64,000 nt of DNA from Phycisphaerales bacterium (GTDB lineage Bacteria > Planctomycetota > Phycisphaerae > Phycisphaerales > UBA1924): positions 1 to 64,000 of the forward strand of contig JASBRY010000009.1 in assembly GCA_030149165.1 (NCBI GenBank). The letters run 5' to 3'. This document shows, in pieces, positions 24,937 to 34,476 of the stretch; the first letter of the stretch is position 1; every line of letters starts with the position of its first letter. The notes below the pieces were generated by a model. The model was given only the letters and a program-made list of their open reading frames with translations. It was not told where the DNA came from and ran no database searches. The translations under genes were made by a program, and so were the position numbers.

Positions 24937-25725
24937 ATGAACGAAGAAATGAACAACGAGCAATCGCAGGTCGGGACAGAGACGAACGAGTCGGCTCCTG
25001 AGGTTGTGACGACAGACGCGGCGCAGGATGCGATCGCGGATGCGCCGAGCGCGGCCGATTCTGCATCGGGTTCTGCTCCTTCTGTTTCTGGAACGACGGT
25101 GAGCAATCTTCGTGAGGATGAGCCTCAGATCGAGGGTCGGATCGGTCTTGATGAGCCTTTGGTTCAGGACGGGATGCAGTGGTTCGTGCTTCGGGTTGCT
25201 TCCAACAAGGAGAACTCGGTTCAGCAGACGCTGCTCCGCAAGATCCAGATCGAGAACATGACGCACCTGGTTGGTCGGATTTTGGTGCCTACTGAGAAGA
25301 TCAAGACGATCAAGGGCGGCAAGACCAAGATCAAGGAAGAGAAGCTGTACGCGGGGTATGTGTTTGTCGAGATGCGTCTGGAAGATGATGGGCGCATTCC
25401 GCAGGACATCTTCTTCCTGATCAAGGAAACGACTGGCGTTGGTGACTTCATTGGCACGGCGGGTCGTCCGACTCCGATGGAGATGCACGAAGCGGAGAAG
25501 ATGCTGCTTGATTCGCGCAAGCCTGAGGATGAACCAACTGTGAAGTTGATGTTCGAGAAGGGCGAGAATGTGACGATCAAGGAGGGCGCGTTCGAGAACT
25601 ACGAGGGCACGGTGGACGAGTTGTTCCCAGAGAAGGGGATGGTGCGTGTGCTGGTGTCGATCTTCGGGCGTCAGGCGCCGGTGGATCTGGAAGAATGGCA
25701 GATCGCGAAGGTCGAGGATTCCTGA
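24937..25725 (+). CDS. nusG: Transcription termination/antitermination protein NusG
   Basis: Binds RNA polymerase and couples elongation with Rho or the ribosome. 262 residues. An acidic, Ala/Ser-rich extension of about 70 residues precedes the NGN domain (QWFVLRVASNKENSVQQTL at about 73-91). The NGN ends with LYAGYVFVEM and GDFIGTAGRPTPM. The KOW domain at about 205-258 has GENVTIKEGAFENYEGTVDE. Typical NusG is about 180 residues, so the N-terminal extension is notable. It follows secE by 41 bases. The usual next gene, rplK, is not here; a terminator ends the unit at 25803. Confidence 0.95.
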   Translation: MNEEMNNEQSQVGTETNESAPEVVTTDAAQDAIADAPSAADSASGSAPSVSGTTVSNLREDEPQIEGRIGLDEPLVQDGMQWFVLRVASNKENSVQQTLLRKIQIENMTHLVGRILVPTEKIKTIKGGKTKIKEEKLYAGYVFVEMRLEDDGRIPQDIFFLIKETTGVGDFIGTAGRPTPMEMHEAEKMLLDSRKPEDEPTVKLMFEKGENVTIKEGAFENYEGTVDELFPEKGMVRVLVSIFGRQAPVDLEEWQIAKVEDS

Positions 25726-25802
25726 TCGGTTTCTTGATCTGTTCCTTGGGCTGTTCCTTGGTTGGGGCAGCATGATCGCTGTTCGAATACAATGACTCTG
25801 TG

Positions 25803-25830
25803 GAGCCCGTTCGGTAAGAGCGGGCTCTTT
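25803..25830 (+). terminator. Terminator of the secE-nusG unit
   Basis: GAGCCCG and CGGGCTC pair around an 11-base loop, then TTTGATTTTT. Located 78 bases after nusG. Confidence 0.75.
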
Positions 25831-25871
25831 GATTTTTGAGGGATGCTACAACTCATGAGGGAAGGTGTGCG

Positions 25872-27545
25872 ATGAACGCAAGAGCAGGACTGGTAGGCTT
25901 GGTGTTGGGTGCTGGGTGTGTCGCGGGGCTGACTGTGGTTTTGGGGCTCGGTGGGTGCTCGACGGTTGAGACGAGTGGTGTCGAAGCGAAACGCTACGAC
26001 GGGTTTGGGAACTACTCTCGCACGATCACGACGGACTCACGCAAGGCGCAGGCTTGGTTTGATCAGGGGATGCAGCTGACATATGGGTTCAATCACGACG
26101 AGGCGATCCGATCGTTTGAGAAGGCGGCGGAGGTTGATCCTTCGGCGGCGATGGCGTGGTGGGGTGTGGCGTACTGTCAGGGGATCAACATCAATGATCC
26201 GGCGATGACTGAGGAGCGTTCGCAGAAGGCGCGTGAAGCCGCGGACAAAGCGCTGGCGGCGCTGGACGACGAGTCGGCTGTTGAGCGGGCGATGATTGAG
26301 GCGCTGAGCGAACGGTACGAATGGCCTGCTCCGGAGGATCGGAGTGGTCTTGATCAGGCGTACGCGGATGCGATGGGCGGGGTGTACAAGCGGTTCCCGA
26401 ATGATGTGGATGTGGGCGCGTTGTATGCGGAGTCGCTGATGAATCTGCAGCCTTGGGATTACTGGGAAACGGATGGAACTCCGAAGGGCCGGATCGAAGA
26501 GGTGGTTGAGGTGATCGAGGGGGTGATCGCTCAGGATCCGCAGCATCCGGGCGCGTTGCACTTTTATATCCATGCGGTGGAGGCATCAAAGAATCCGGAT
26601 CGCGCGGTCACGGCGGCGGAGGAGCTGACTGATCTGGTTCCTGGGTCTGGGCATCTGGTGCATATGCCTTCGCATATTTTTATCCGCGTTGGTCGGTACG
26701 CGGACGCGGCTTCATCGAATCAGGACGCGATTGATGCGGACCGGAAGTACTTTGCCGATGCGCCAGAGCCTGGGATTTATGCGATGTACTACGCGCACAA
26801 CCAGCACTTCTTGGCGTTTGCTTCGATGATGTCAGGGGATTATGCAACGGCGATCCGTGCGGCGAATGATCTTGAGAACGAGATGCCTGAGGAGCCGTTG
26901 CGTGCGTTTGCGGGGTTGATCGAGGGGATTATGCCGAGCAGTTTGCATGTGATGATCAGGTTTGGGAAGTGGGAGGAGATTTTGGAGCAGCCGGATTATG
27001 AGGATTATCGATTGATGTCGCGCGCGACATGGGCGTATGCGCGATCGGTCGCGTGTAGTGCTCTTGGAAGGACAGCACAGGCGCGCGAAGAGATGGCGGA
27101 GTTTGAGCGGCGCGTGGCGCTGGTTCCTGATGAGTGGTATGTGTTCAACAATCAGGTCCATGATGTACTCCCGATCGCGAGGGCGATGATGCGCGGCGAG
27201 CTGCTGTACCGTGAGGGCAAGAAGGACGAGGCGTTTGCGATCTTGCGTGAGGGGATCGCGTACGAGGATCGGCTTGTGTATGACGAGCCTCCGGCGTGGA
27301 TGCTCCCGGTGAGGCACGCGCTGGGGGCGCTGCTTGTTGAGAGCGGCGAGTATGCGGAGGCGGAGCGACTGTATCGCGAGGATCTGAAGAAGAATCGCAA
27401 TAACGGATGGGCGCTGGTTGGTCTGCGCGAGGCGCTGGCGGGGCAAGGGAAGATGGGTGATGCGATGGCGCTGGACAGCAAGATCGAGTTGGCGTTTGCG
27501 CACGCGGACACGGTTGTCGAGTCATCGTGCTTCTGTGCGCCATGA
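25872..27545 (+). CDS. TPR-repeat lipoprotein
   Basis: 557 residues from ATG 25872. Signal peptide with lipobox LGLGGC (Cys at about 31) followed by STVETS, so it is probably lipid-anchored. TPR motifs begin near residue 55 (AWFDQGMQLTYGFNHDEAIR then FEKAAEVDPSAAMAWWGVAY) and continue with HPGALHFYIHAVEASKNPDRA and HLVHMPSHIFIRVGRYADA. The last repeat is SGEYAEAERLYREDLKKNRNNG before ALVGLREAL. HFYIHxVE and HMPSHIFIRVG are typical of a widespread bacterial TPR lipoprotein family of unknown function. The protein ends with two Cys (SSCFCAP). It is monocistronic, with terminators on both sides. Confidence 0.82.
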   Translation: MNARAGLVGLVLGAGCVAGLTVVLGLGGCSTVETSGVEAKRYDGFGNYSRTITTDSRKAQAWFDQGMQLTYGFNHDEAIRSFEKAAEVDPSAAMAWWGVAYCQGININDPAMTEERSQKAREAADKALAALDDESAVERAMIEALSERYEWPAPEDRSGLDQAYADAMGGVYKRFPNDVDVGALYAESLMNLQPWDYWETDGTPKGRIEEVVEVIEGVIAQDPQHPGALHFYIHAVEASKNPDRAVTAAEELTDLVPGSGHLVHMPSHIFIRVGRYADAASSNQDAIDADRKYFADAPEPGIYAMYYAHNQHFLAFASMMSGDYATAIRAANDLENEMPEEPLRAFAGLIEGIMPSSLHVMIRFGKWEEILEQPDYEDYRLMSRATWAYARSVACSALGRTAQAREEMAEFERRVALVPDEWYVFNNQVHDVLPIARAMMRGELLYREGKKDEAFAILREGIAYEDRLVYDEPPAWMLPVRHALGALLVESGEYAEAERLYREDLKKNRNNGWALVGLREALAGQGKMGDAMALDSKIELAFAHADTVVESSCFCAP

Positions 27546-27571
27546 ATGATCCTGATTGGATGAATCTCAAG

Positions 27572-27596
27572 CCCGCTCGGATGAGCGGGTTTTTTA
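27572..27596 (+). terminator. Terminator of the TPR lipoprotein gene
   Basis: CCCGCTC and GAGCGGG pair around GGAT, followed by TTTTTT. Located 27 bases after the stop. Confidence 0.85.
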
Positions 27597-27612
27597 TGGA
27601 ATAGGATCGGCG

Positions 27613-28002
27613 ATGAAGAAGCGGACGGCGGTGTGTGGGGTTCCGATGTATGTGGTGCGGCAGCATGTGCGGTTGTTGATTGTGATCAACGGCGTGATTG
27701 TGCTGTGTTTTTGGTTTATACCAGATGCGGTTTTGGATGTCATTGCTGATGTGACAATCGAGAACAGTACATACGGGCTGTTGTTGTTGACGGGGTTGTC
27801 GATGCTCCCGCTTGTTGGGGTTGCGTGGATATATATGCGCATGAGCCGATACACGAAGCGGATGAAGCGGCTCAAAGGGCGGGCGTGCTTTGTGTGCAAC
27901 TATGAGATTGCGGAGGGATTGGATCGGTGCAGCGAGTGCGGGGCGGTGTGGTCGCTCGATGATTTGAATCGGTACTGGCGGCGGAATGTGGGTGGGGACT
28001 GA
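27613..28002 (+). CDS. Two-TM membrane protein with C-terminal zinc ribbon
   Basis: 129 residues from ATG 27613. TM segments lie at about 22-42 (LLIVINGVIVLCFWFIPDAV) and 55-75 (LLLLTGLSMLPLVGVAWIY). A basic linker (RMSRYTKRMKRLKGR) leads to a zinc ribbon with CFVCNYEIAEGLDRCSECG, two CxxC knuckles. The layout (TMs then ribbon) resembles the protein at 413-946. Function unknown. It begins 17 bases after the preceding terminator, so its promoter must overlap the end of the upstream unit or readthrough occurs. Confidence 0.68.
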   Translation: MKKRTAVCGVPMYVVRQHVRLLIVINGVIVLCFWFIPDAVLDVIADVTIENSTYGLLLLTGLSMLPLVGVAWIYMRMSRYTKRMKRLKGRACFVCNYEIAEGLDRCSECGAVWSLDDLNRYWRRNVGGD

Positions 28003-28110
28003 GTTCGGGTGTTGGTAAATGAAGCGAATTCATTTCGTTTCGTGTGGTTTTTGGTGATTCTTGATGTAATTTCTGATGATTCGTTTGTTCGTTTTCGTTG
28101 AGGAGAGTTG

Positions 28111-28704
28111 ATGTTGAAATGCTCGATTGGTGCTTTGGTGTGTTCGCTGGGTGTTGGTATGGCTCAGGGCGATATGGTCCAGTACATATTTGAAGGGCAA
28201 CTTACCGAATCTCCTATCGATGATCGCGTTCCGGGTGGGAATCTATGGTCTTGGACGATCTGGGTGGACACTGATACGGATCCGGCTTCTGTGAGTGACT
28301 ACAGCGCTCGCTATGAAGGGTTTTATTCTGAGTTGACGGTTGGGTCTTTGATGATCGAAGGAACGGCGGATCTCTTCTTCACGAATGATAATCCGACTCC
28401 TGATTTCTCTATTGACTATCTAGGCGCGAAGTTTGCAGAAGTACCGGATGGTTTTTCAGAGCCGTTCCGTTTTGATGCTGGACTGATTGGTGAAGGTTTT
28501 CAGTTGATTGACAGTCTGGATTTGTTGACAACACCAACGGTTATCAGTGGATCATCCATTGATACATATCGAATGCATCACATGGGAAATACTTATCAGG
28601 GTGACACGGGGACAAACTCGATTCGGGTGTTGCCAGTGCCTGCGCCAGGTGCGATGGGTTTGCTCGCGACGGCTGGGGTTGTTGGGGCGCGTCGTCGTCG
28701 GTGA
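28111..28704 (+). CDS. Exported protein with PEP-CTERM-like sorting signal
   Basis: 197 residues from ATG 28111, with GGAGAG upstream. An N-terminal signal peptide (LKCSIGALVCSLGVGMAQG|D) is followed by a beta-rich body containing WTIWVDTDTD and FRFDAGLIGEGF. The C-terminus is VPAPGAMGLLATAGVVGARR plus two more Arg: a Pro-rich lead, a short Ala/Gly helix and an Arg cluster, the planctomycete version of the PEP-CTERM exosortase-type signal. I infer processing at the cell surface. The body has no recognised enzyme motif. Confidence 0.78.
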   Translation: MLKCSIGALVCSLGVGMAQGDMVQYIFEGQLTESPIDDRVPGGNLWSWTIWVDTDTDPASVSDYSARYEGFYSELTVGSLMIEGTADLFFTNDNPTPDFSIDYLGAKFAEVPDGFSEPFRFDAGLIGEGFQLIDSLDLLTTPTVISGSSIDTYRMHHMGNTYQGDTGTNSIRVLPVPAPGAMGLLATAGVVGARRRR

Positions 28705-28739
28705 TGGGATACGCTGATTTGAAATGATGCGCGAACACA

Positions 28740-28766
28740 ATCCCGCTGGTTAGGCGGGATTTTTTG
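28740..28766 (+). terminator. Terminator of the PEP-CTERM-like protein gene
   Basis: ATCCCGC and GCGGGAT pair around a 7-base loop, followed by TTTTTTG. It overlaps the 3' end of the convergent M48 gene. Confidence 0.8.
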
Positions 28767-30792
28767 TGTCTGAATCGTCGAGGCGCTGGTTGGGGAGAAG
28801 CGGGGGGACTGGGACGGAGAGGGTGTCGGCGATCGCGCGGATGAGTTCGGCTTCGGTGGTGGTGATGTTGTGGTCGTGGGCGGCGGTGAGGGCGCAGGCT
28901 TGGAGGAGGGTTTGCTTGAGCCTTGGGGTGACGGTGTTGAGGGTTTCGAGCGCGGCGCTGAGGGTGTCGAGGGTGCAGCGGTCTCTTGGGAGCAGTGTTG
29001 CTTCGGGGGTGTTGTTTGTCTGAGCGAGCGCGGTGTTGGCGAGTTTGATGGAGTCGGCGGCTTCTGTATCGCTCGCGGTGTCGGTGTAGGCGATGACGGA
29101 GAGGAGGGTGGAGACCTCGGTCATGACGCTCTTGAGGGTGTAGTACTGGGTGGGGACTTTCTTTGTGATCCCGAATCGGTCGTTGAGGTGGCGCGTGAGG
29201 ACTTTGATGGTGACCCACTCGAAGAGTGTGACGGATTTATCCATGTTGATGAGCGCGGAAATGTTGCTCTGGAATGTTTCGTGCTGTTGGTCGGAGAGGT
29301 GCGCGAGTGAGGCGAGGGTCATGTCGAGGAGCGGGAGGCGGAGGTGGGGCTTGAGTTTGGTGGCGCGTGAGGAGAGTTTCTCGGTGAGTTTGGCGACGGC
29401 TGGATCGGCGTTTTCAAGCAGGTGATGGATCTGCTGTGTGTGCACGCGCGCGTCTTTGCGATCCAGCAGCAGCGCATAGACGACCGCTCTTGCAGAGGAG
29501 ATGTCGTGGGCGGCTTCTTTGAGGGGTTCGGGGATGGACTGGATGATCGTGCGCGCGTGGTCGATGTGCGCTGGAGTGAGGGTTCCTGAAAGTGCGAGCA
29601 GGGGTGTGAGGATCGCTGCGTGTTGGAGTGGATCGGGGATGGCGTCTGTGAGCGTGTCGGGGATCGCGCCACCCATTCGTTTGTTGAGTTGATCGCGGAG
29701 TCGGTCTTGTGCGGATTGTTTGGTTGGTTCGGGTTCTTGTTGTAGTTCTGGGGTGGAGACTTCGAGAGGTGGGAGGAAGGTGCCGTCCCATTGGGGATTG
29801 ATTCGTTTGATGCGTTCTTTGAGTGGTGGGTGCGTGGCGAGGGAGGCGCCGAGTTTGAGTGCTTCTCCGAAGAACATGTGCGCGGATTCCTGGGCGCGTG
29901 GGTGTTTGACTTTGGTGGCGCGGGGCTTTGATCCGAGTCTGCGCAGCGCGTTGGCGATGCCTTCTGGGTTTCTGGTGAACTGGACGGCGGAGGCGTCGGC
30001 GAGGAACTCGCGTTGTCGGCTGACGGAGGCTTGGATGATTTTCGCGGCGAGTGCTCCGATGGATCCGATGATGAGCATGGAGATGGCAACGACGAGCATG
30101 ACGACGAGGATGGGGACGCCGTTCTTGTCGCGTGCGGAGTGGGGAGCGTAGCGGAGGAGGATGTGTCCGATGATGGTGAGGAGGAGGATGCCGTTGAGGA
30201 ATCCGATCATTCGGATGTTGAGTTTCATATCTCCGTTGAGGATGTGTGAGAACTCGTGTGCGATGACCCCTTGGAGTTCATCTCGTTTGAGGCCGTGGAT
30301 GCAGCCGTGGGTGACTCCGATGACGGCGTCTCCTGGGGTGTATCCGGCGGCGAAGGCGTTGATGCCTTTCTCGTTGTGCATGATGTAGACGGGGGGGACG
30401 GGGACACCTGACGCGATGGCCATCTCTTCGACGATGTTGAGGAGTTGTCGCTCGTGCGGATCTTTGGTGGAGGGGTTGATGAGCATGCCTCCCAGGGCGC
30501 GGGCGACGGTGGAACCTCCTCCACGGAGTTGGGCGATGCGGTGGACGGAGCCGCCGAGGATGAGCATGGCGGTGATGATCGCGGTGATCGCAGCGGCGGC
30601 GAGCGCGGGGAGGGTTGCGGATTGGTTCGGGTTGCTCGCGGAGAAGTAGACGACGAGCGCGGCGATGGTGGAGAGGATGACACAGATGAGGATGACCGCG
30701 GTGGCGTAGAGGAGCACAAACTTGCGGGAGCGCGCTTTGGCGCGGTCCTGGTGCTCGAAGAAGTCCATTGTTGTTCGCGGCGAGTCGGTCAT
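28750..30792 (-). CDS. M48-family (HtpX-like) membrane metalloprotease
   Basis: Zinc metalloprotease of 680 residues, probably in membrane protein quality control. TM helices at about 25-50, 60-82, 195-215 and 227-255 flank the catalytic motif HEFSH at 179-183 (GVIAHEFSHILNGDMKLN). The third ligand Glu is likely in QREFLADASAVQ, as in HtpX/Ste24. HtpX is about 290 residues; here an extra region of about 330 residues follows the protease domain. It is helical and cytoplasmic-looking, with HPPLKERIKRINP near 325 marking the end of the core. The neighbouring LemA gene 13 bases upstream makes the well-known LemA/M48 pair. Confidence 0.9.
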   Translation of the reverse strand: MTDSPRTTMDFFEHQDRAKARSRKFVLLYATAVILICVILSTIAALVVYFSASNPNQSATLPALAAAAITAIITAMLILGGSVHRIAQLRGGGSTVARALGGMLINPSTKDPHERQLLNIVEEMAIASGVPVPPVYIMHNEKGINAFAAGYTPGDAVIGVTHGCIHGLKRDELQGVIAHEFSHILNGDMKLNIRMIGFLNGILLLTIIGHILLRYAPHSARDKNGVPILVVMLVVAISMLIIGSIGALAAKIIQASVSRQREFLADASAVQFTRNPEGIANALRRLGSKPRATKVKHPRAQESAHMFFGEALKLGASLATHPPLKERIKRINPQWDGTFLPPLEVSTPELQQEPEPTKQSAQDRLRDQLNKRMGGAIPDTLTDAIPDPLQHAAILTPLLALSGTLTPAHIDHARTIIQSIPEPLKEAAHDISSARAVVYALLLDRKDARVHTQQIHHLLENADPAVAKLTEKLSSRATKLKPHLRLPLLDMTLASLAHLSDQQHETFQSNISALINMDKSVTLFEWVTIKVLTRHLNDRFGITKKVPTQYYTLKSVMTEVSTLLSVIAYTDTASDTEAADSIKLANTALAQTNNTPEATLLPRDRCTLDTLSAALETLNTVTPRLKQTLLQACALTAAHDHNITTTEAELIRAIADTLSVPVPPLLPNQRLDDSDTKNPA

Positions 30793-30804
30793 CGTTTGGA
30801 ATGA

Positions 30805-31419
30805 TTAGCTCAGCGAGGCGCTGGGGGCTTGCTGGATCTGCGCGGAGTCTTCGAACTCAAGGAACGCGGCGTCGGAGGGGTGTCCGACCATCGGTGCGAT
30901 GAAGACGGGCGGGAAGGATTGTCGGTAGGTGTTGTAAGAAGTCACGGCGTCGTTGTAGGACTGGCGCGAGAACGCGACTTTGTTTTCGGTCGAGGTGAGT
31001 TCTTCCTGGAGCATGGTGGCTTGGGAGTCGGCTTTGAGGTCTGGGTAGGCTTCCATGACGGCCATGAGTCCACCCATCGCGCCGGTGAGCGCGTTCTGGG
31101 CGCCGGCGAGGGCGGTCATCGCGGATTGGTCGGATGGGTTTTTGGACGCGGCTTCGAGGAGCGAGGCGGCTTGGTTGCGCGCGGAGATGACGCGCTCGAA
31201 GGTTTCTTTTTCGTGGGTCATGTAACCCTTGACGGTCTCGACGAGGTTGGGGATGAGGTCGTGTCGTCGTTTGAGCTGGACTTCGATCTGCGCGAACGCG
31301 TTGAGGTAGCGGTTCTTGAGTGAGACGAGTTTGTTGTAGATCCCGACGATGATCAGGAGGATGACGATGATGATCGCGGCGATGACGCCGAGGGTGATGA
31401 GGAGTGCGGTGATTGCCAT
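30805..31419 (-). CDS. LemA family protein
   Basis: 204 residues. N-terminal TM at about 6-27 (LITLGVIAAIIIVILLIIVGI), then the LemA core: YNKLVSLKNRYLNAFAQIEV followed by QLKRRHDLIPNLVETVKGY, and late SRQSYNDAVTSYNT with SFPPVFIA. LemA proteins are helical-bundle membrane proteins of unclear function, often encoded with M48 proteases as here. The M48 gene follows 13 bases downstream on the same strand, so cotranscription is likely. Confidence 0.95.
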   Translation of the reverse strand: MAITALLITLGVIAAIIIVILLIIVGIYNKLVSLKNRYLNAFAQIEVQLKRRHDLIPNLVETVKGYMTHEKETFERVISARNQAASLLEAASKNPSDQSAMTALAGAQNALTGAMGGLMAVMEAYPDLKADSQATMLQEELTSTENKVAFSRQSYNDAVTSYNTYRQSFPPVFIAPMVGHPSDAAFLEFEDSAQIQQAPSASLS

Positions 31420-31634
31420 GATGGACCCCTTTGGTTGAACCGATTGAGCGCGACGATGGCGCTTGGGTGGATGATACCTGTGTGCAGGGGTTTATTGGGA
31501 AATGAGTAGTTTGGTTTTGTCGTTGAGTTTTGTTGTATCTGTTGCGCCGGATGGTTGATTTGGAGCGTTGTTTGGTGGGTAGTGTACTTTTTGCTATTGG
31601 TTGATCTGGGTGTTGTTATGACAAAGGAGATGAT

Positions 31635-33431
31635 ATGAATCGGATATATTTGGGTATTTTGTTGTCGGCGGGTGTGGCGTGCAGTGCTGAAGGTCAGACT
31701 TTGTTGCCTGCATTGTTTGAAGTTCATGGGGCTGCGGATATCCGTGCTGTGTTTGATCCAACATTTACGGATGTGCAGTTTGATGGCGCCAAGGGGATTG
31801 CGACGGATGGGGATACGCTTTTGGTCGGGCGGACGAACAAGATTGACAGTGATACTGCTCCAGCGGGGCAGGATCCGATGGTGCCTGGAGAGGTGCTGAT
31901 TTACAGGAAGAATGCGACGGGGACAGACTTTGATTTAGTGGGTCGCTTGAACGATTCGGTGATCGGTTCTCCTGGTGTGTCTCTGGTTTCGCCTGATGAT
32001 CAGTATGGGTGGACTGTTGATATACAGGGGAACATCATGGCGGTGGGTGCGCCGTACTATGGTCGATATGTTGATCCGACCGATCCGAGTTCTGCCTTTG
32101 TGCAGGATAATACAGGGGCGGGGTATGGGGATGAGGATGAGACAGGGGCGGTGTTCATTTACACGCGTCCGCATGTTTCATCTGATGTATGGACGCTCAC
32201 ACAGATTTTGTACGATGATCGTCCGGTGAACGGGGAGCGGTTTGGGCACAATGTATTTTTCCATGGCGAGATGTTGATAGTGACGACGCCAAGGAACTGG
32301 ACTCCTGGGTATTCCGATCCGGTGAATGGTCCTGACCCGATCCTTGGGATTACTCCTGTTTCTGTGTCTGATCCGGTATCTCCTACAGATATTGCGGAGG
32401 AGGATAACAGTTCCAATGACGATTCTGGTCCGGCGACTGGTGGGGGTTGTGAGAACTATGGGAGCGCTGTGAGTGTGTTCAGGTTGTCGGGTCTCAATGG
32501 TCAGTATGTTTTAGATCAGTACATTGAGCTCCCATTCTTTATGAGTGAGTACATAAACGGCTCGCCTCCAGTTTCCAACGGTGATCCACTCGATATGCAG
32601 GGCGATTGTCTGGCGGGTGGCATCCCGGGTTCGGTAAGTACGCCGCCGGTTCATTCACGGATCGGGCATGGATTTGATCAGGAAAGGGCTCGTGACATTG
32701 CGGTCGATGGCGAGTGGATGATCACTGTTGGTCAGGGCGGTGCGTTTGTGTATCAGTACGATTATGTGGAGGAGCAGTATGAGTTCTTCCAAGAGATTTC
32801 TGGGATTGCGGCTCCTGGTGGGGTGGTTGGGTCTGCTGGATACACATCTGTGTCGATAGATAATGATGTTGCCGTGATCGGTATGAAGAAGTTCAAGCAG
32901 ACGGGATCAATCCTTGAAATCGGAGCGATCATTGTGCTTGAGTACGATGCTTCTCTGCTTGAGTGGGTGTACACGACGGGTTGGTCGAATCCCGCGGGTG
33001 GTGGGAAGAACTTTGGGATCGGTGTTTCGATCCGCAATGATTTGATTGCTGGGTACAGCAAGACACAGAGTGCTCGGTTGCTTCGTTATGATCGCGTGAA
33101 TGACGAGTTGTTGTTTGCGGGATATGTTCCTGGAGCGGGTTCGGGTGCGCCGGCGAATAAGTCTGCTTGGTATGACGATGTGCTCCTGATGAGTGACCAC
33201 TGGTCAAGACTCGATACGCAGACCACATGGATCGCGAATATCGTGTATGCGACATCGGCTTGTCCTGCTGATTTGAATGGTGACGGCACAGTTAATTTCT
33301 ACGACATGAGCACTTACATCGGTTGGTACACAGCGCAGGACCAGCGGGCGGATTATTCGTATCCGTATGGTGTGTTTGATCAGGATGATGTGACGCACTA
33401 TCAGTCTTTGTATACTCTTGGTTGCCCTTGA
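31635..33431 (+). CDS. Secreted beta-propeller-like protein with dockerin-like C-terminus
   Basis: 598 residues from ATG 31635 with AAAGGAGA upstream. Signal peptide ends near CSAEG|QTLL. The body resembles FG-GAP/integrin-alpha-like propeller blades (DGDTLLVGRTN, QGNIMAVGAPYYG, HGEMLIVTTP, DNDVAVIGMKKF), each a short loop followed by a hydrophobic strand. Such blades describe recorded-state repeats in many planctomycete surface proteins. The C-terminus has CPADLNGDGTVNFYDMSTYI, then VFDQDDVTHYQSLYTLGCP: two dockerin-like calcium loops bounded by Cys. Substrate or partner unknown. A terminator follows at 33456. Confidence 0.8.
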   Translation: MNRIYLGILLSAGVACSAEGQTLLPALFEVHGAADIRAVFDPTFTDVQFDGAKGIATDGDTLLVGRTNKIDSDTAPAGQDPMVPGEVLIYRKNATGTDFDLVGRLNDSVIGSPGVSLVSPDDQYGWTVDIQGNIMAVGAPYYGRYVDPTDPSSAFVQDNTGAGYGDEDETGAVFIYTRPHVSSDVWTLTQILYDDRPVNGERFGHNVFFHGEMLIVTTPRNWTPGYSDPVNGPDPILGITPVSVSDPVSPTDIAEEDNSSNDDSGPATGGGCENYGSAVSVFRLSGLNGQYVLDQYIELPFFMSEYINGSPPVSNGDPLDMQGDCLAGGIPGSVSTPPVHSRIGHGFDQERARDIAVDGEWMITVGQGGAFVYQYDYVEEQYEFFQEISGIAAPGGVVGSAGYTSVSIDNDVAVIGMKKFKQTGSILEIGAIIVLEYDASLLEWVYTTGWSNPAGGGKNFGIGVSIRNDLIAGYSKTQSARLLRYDRVNDELLFAGYVPGAGSGAPANKSAWYDDVLLMSDHWSRLDTQTTWIANIVYATSACPADLNGDGTVNFYDMSTYIGWYTAQDQRADYSYPYGVFDQDDVTHYQSLYTLGCP

Positions 33432-33455
33432 TTCGCTGATGTGTTTGTGAATATG

Positions 33456-33488
33456 AACGGCCCGCGAGCTATCGCGGGCCGTTGTTTA
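33456..33488 (+). terminator. Terminator of the propeller-like protein gene
   Basis: A 12-pair stem (AACGGCCCGCGA with TCGCGGGCCGTT) around GCTA, followed by GTTT. Located 25 bases after the stop. Confidence 0.8.
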
Positions 33489-33617
33489 TTGGAGTTGTTC
33501 GGGGGCGGGGTCGGGTTTTTGTCTTGAAGTGTGGTTCTGGAGCGCGGTACACTCGGCGCATGAGTGTGTCCGGCGTGTGCGGGGCAAAGATTTGGTTATG
33601 ACGCTGGAGGGACAGTG

Positions 33618-34421
33618 ATGAATACGAAGATTGGCGTTGTCGCGGGAAGCGCGCTTGTGCTTGCGAGCGGATTGGCGATGGGGACGGAACTGACCTTTAC
33701 GATTGATGGGATCGGGAACTTTGGGGATATGCCTGATGATTATGGGGATCGTGTGGTGATGCTTGATGATGGGAACTTCCATTATGACGAGCACGGGGAG
33801 GGGTTCACGCCGAATATTGAGGTGGACTATCCGAATACGAACGGGATCGATCCGTCGTGGTGGGGGAGTGGCTACGGCGACTTGGTTGGGATCTATTTCG
33901 AGAACGCGGACGGAAACGGTCAGGGGGAGATCGTGCTCACTGCGGACTATGGGTATGAGGTGGTGTTGTATGGGTTTGATATGAGCGCGTACGGGAGCGT
34001 GTTCTCGACTGATCCGACGATCAACGCGGTGCGTGTGATGGGGTGTTCGGATACGCCTTTGTTTGAAGAGTTGAACGCGGTGATTTCGGAGACGACACAC
34101 ACGAGTTACGACTTTGCTCAGCCTCTGCGTGCTCGTGAGATCCGGATTCAGTTTGACACAGCGAATCTTGGGAATCTGAGCGATGACATCGCGTTTGACA
34201 ATATCTTGTTTGGCCAGTCGTCGGTCGATGTCGAGGAGATCCCTTGTTATGCGGATTACGCGGCGCCGGCGTGTGTGCTTAACTTCCTCGATGTTTCGGC
34301 GTTCCTTGGGTTCTACTCCGATGGTGATCCGCGCGGGGATATCAATCAGGATGGGTCGTTTAACTTCCTGGATGTGTCGGACTTCCTGCAGGATTATGGG
34401 CAGGGGTGCGATGTCGACTGA
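33618..34421 (+). CDS. Secreted protein with dockerin-like C-terminus
   Basis: 267 residues from ATG 33618, preceded by GGAGGG. Signal peptide MNTKIGVVAGSALVLASGLA|MG. The middle is beta-rich, with DYGYEVVLYGFDMSAYGS and a late REIRIQFDTANLGNLSDDIA followed by FDNILFGQ, the end of a PEP-CTERM-type carbohydrate-binding-like fold. The C-terminus has CVLNFLDVSAFLGFY, then DINQDGSFNFLDVSDFLQDY and GQGCDVD: duplicated dockerin-like loops with flanking Cys. It probably attaches to a surface scaffold or is proteolytically sorted. Function unknown. Confidence 0.78.
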   Translation: MNTKIGVVAGSALVLASGLAMGTELTFTIDGIGNFGDMPDDYGDRVVMLDDGNFHYDEHGEGFTPNIEVDYPNTNGIDPSWWGSGYGDLVGIYFENADGNGQGEIVLTADYGYEVVLYGFDMSAYGSVFSTDPTINAVRVMGCSDTPLFEELNAVISETTHTSYDFAQPLRAREIRIQFDTANLGNLSDDIAFDNILFGQSSVDVEEIPCYADYAAPACVLNFLDVSAFLGFYSDGDPRGDINQDGSFNFLDVSDFLQDYGQGCDVD

Positions 34422-34445
34422 GCTCGTTTTTGTTTGATCGCATTG

Positions 34446-34476
34446 AACGGCTTGCGAGTAGCGGGCCGTTTTTTTA
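34446..34476 (+). terminator. Terminator of the secreted dockerin-like protein gene
   Basis: AACGGC and GCCGTT pair with further inner G/C pairs, followed by TTTTTTT. It lies just before the convergent PPK2 stop codon. Confidence 0.78.
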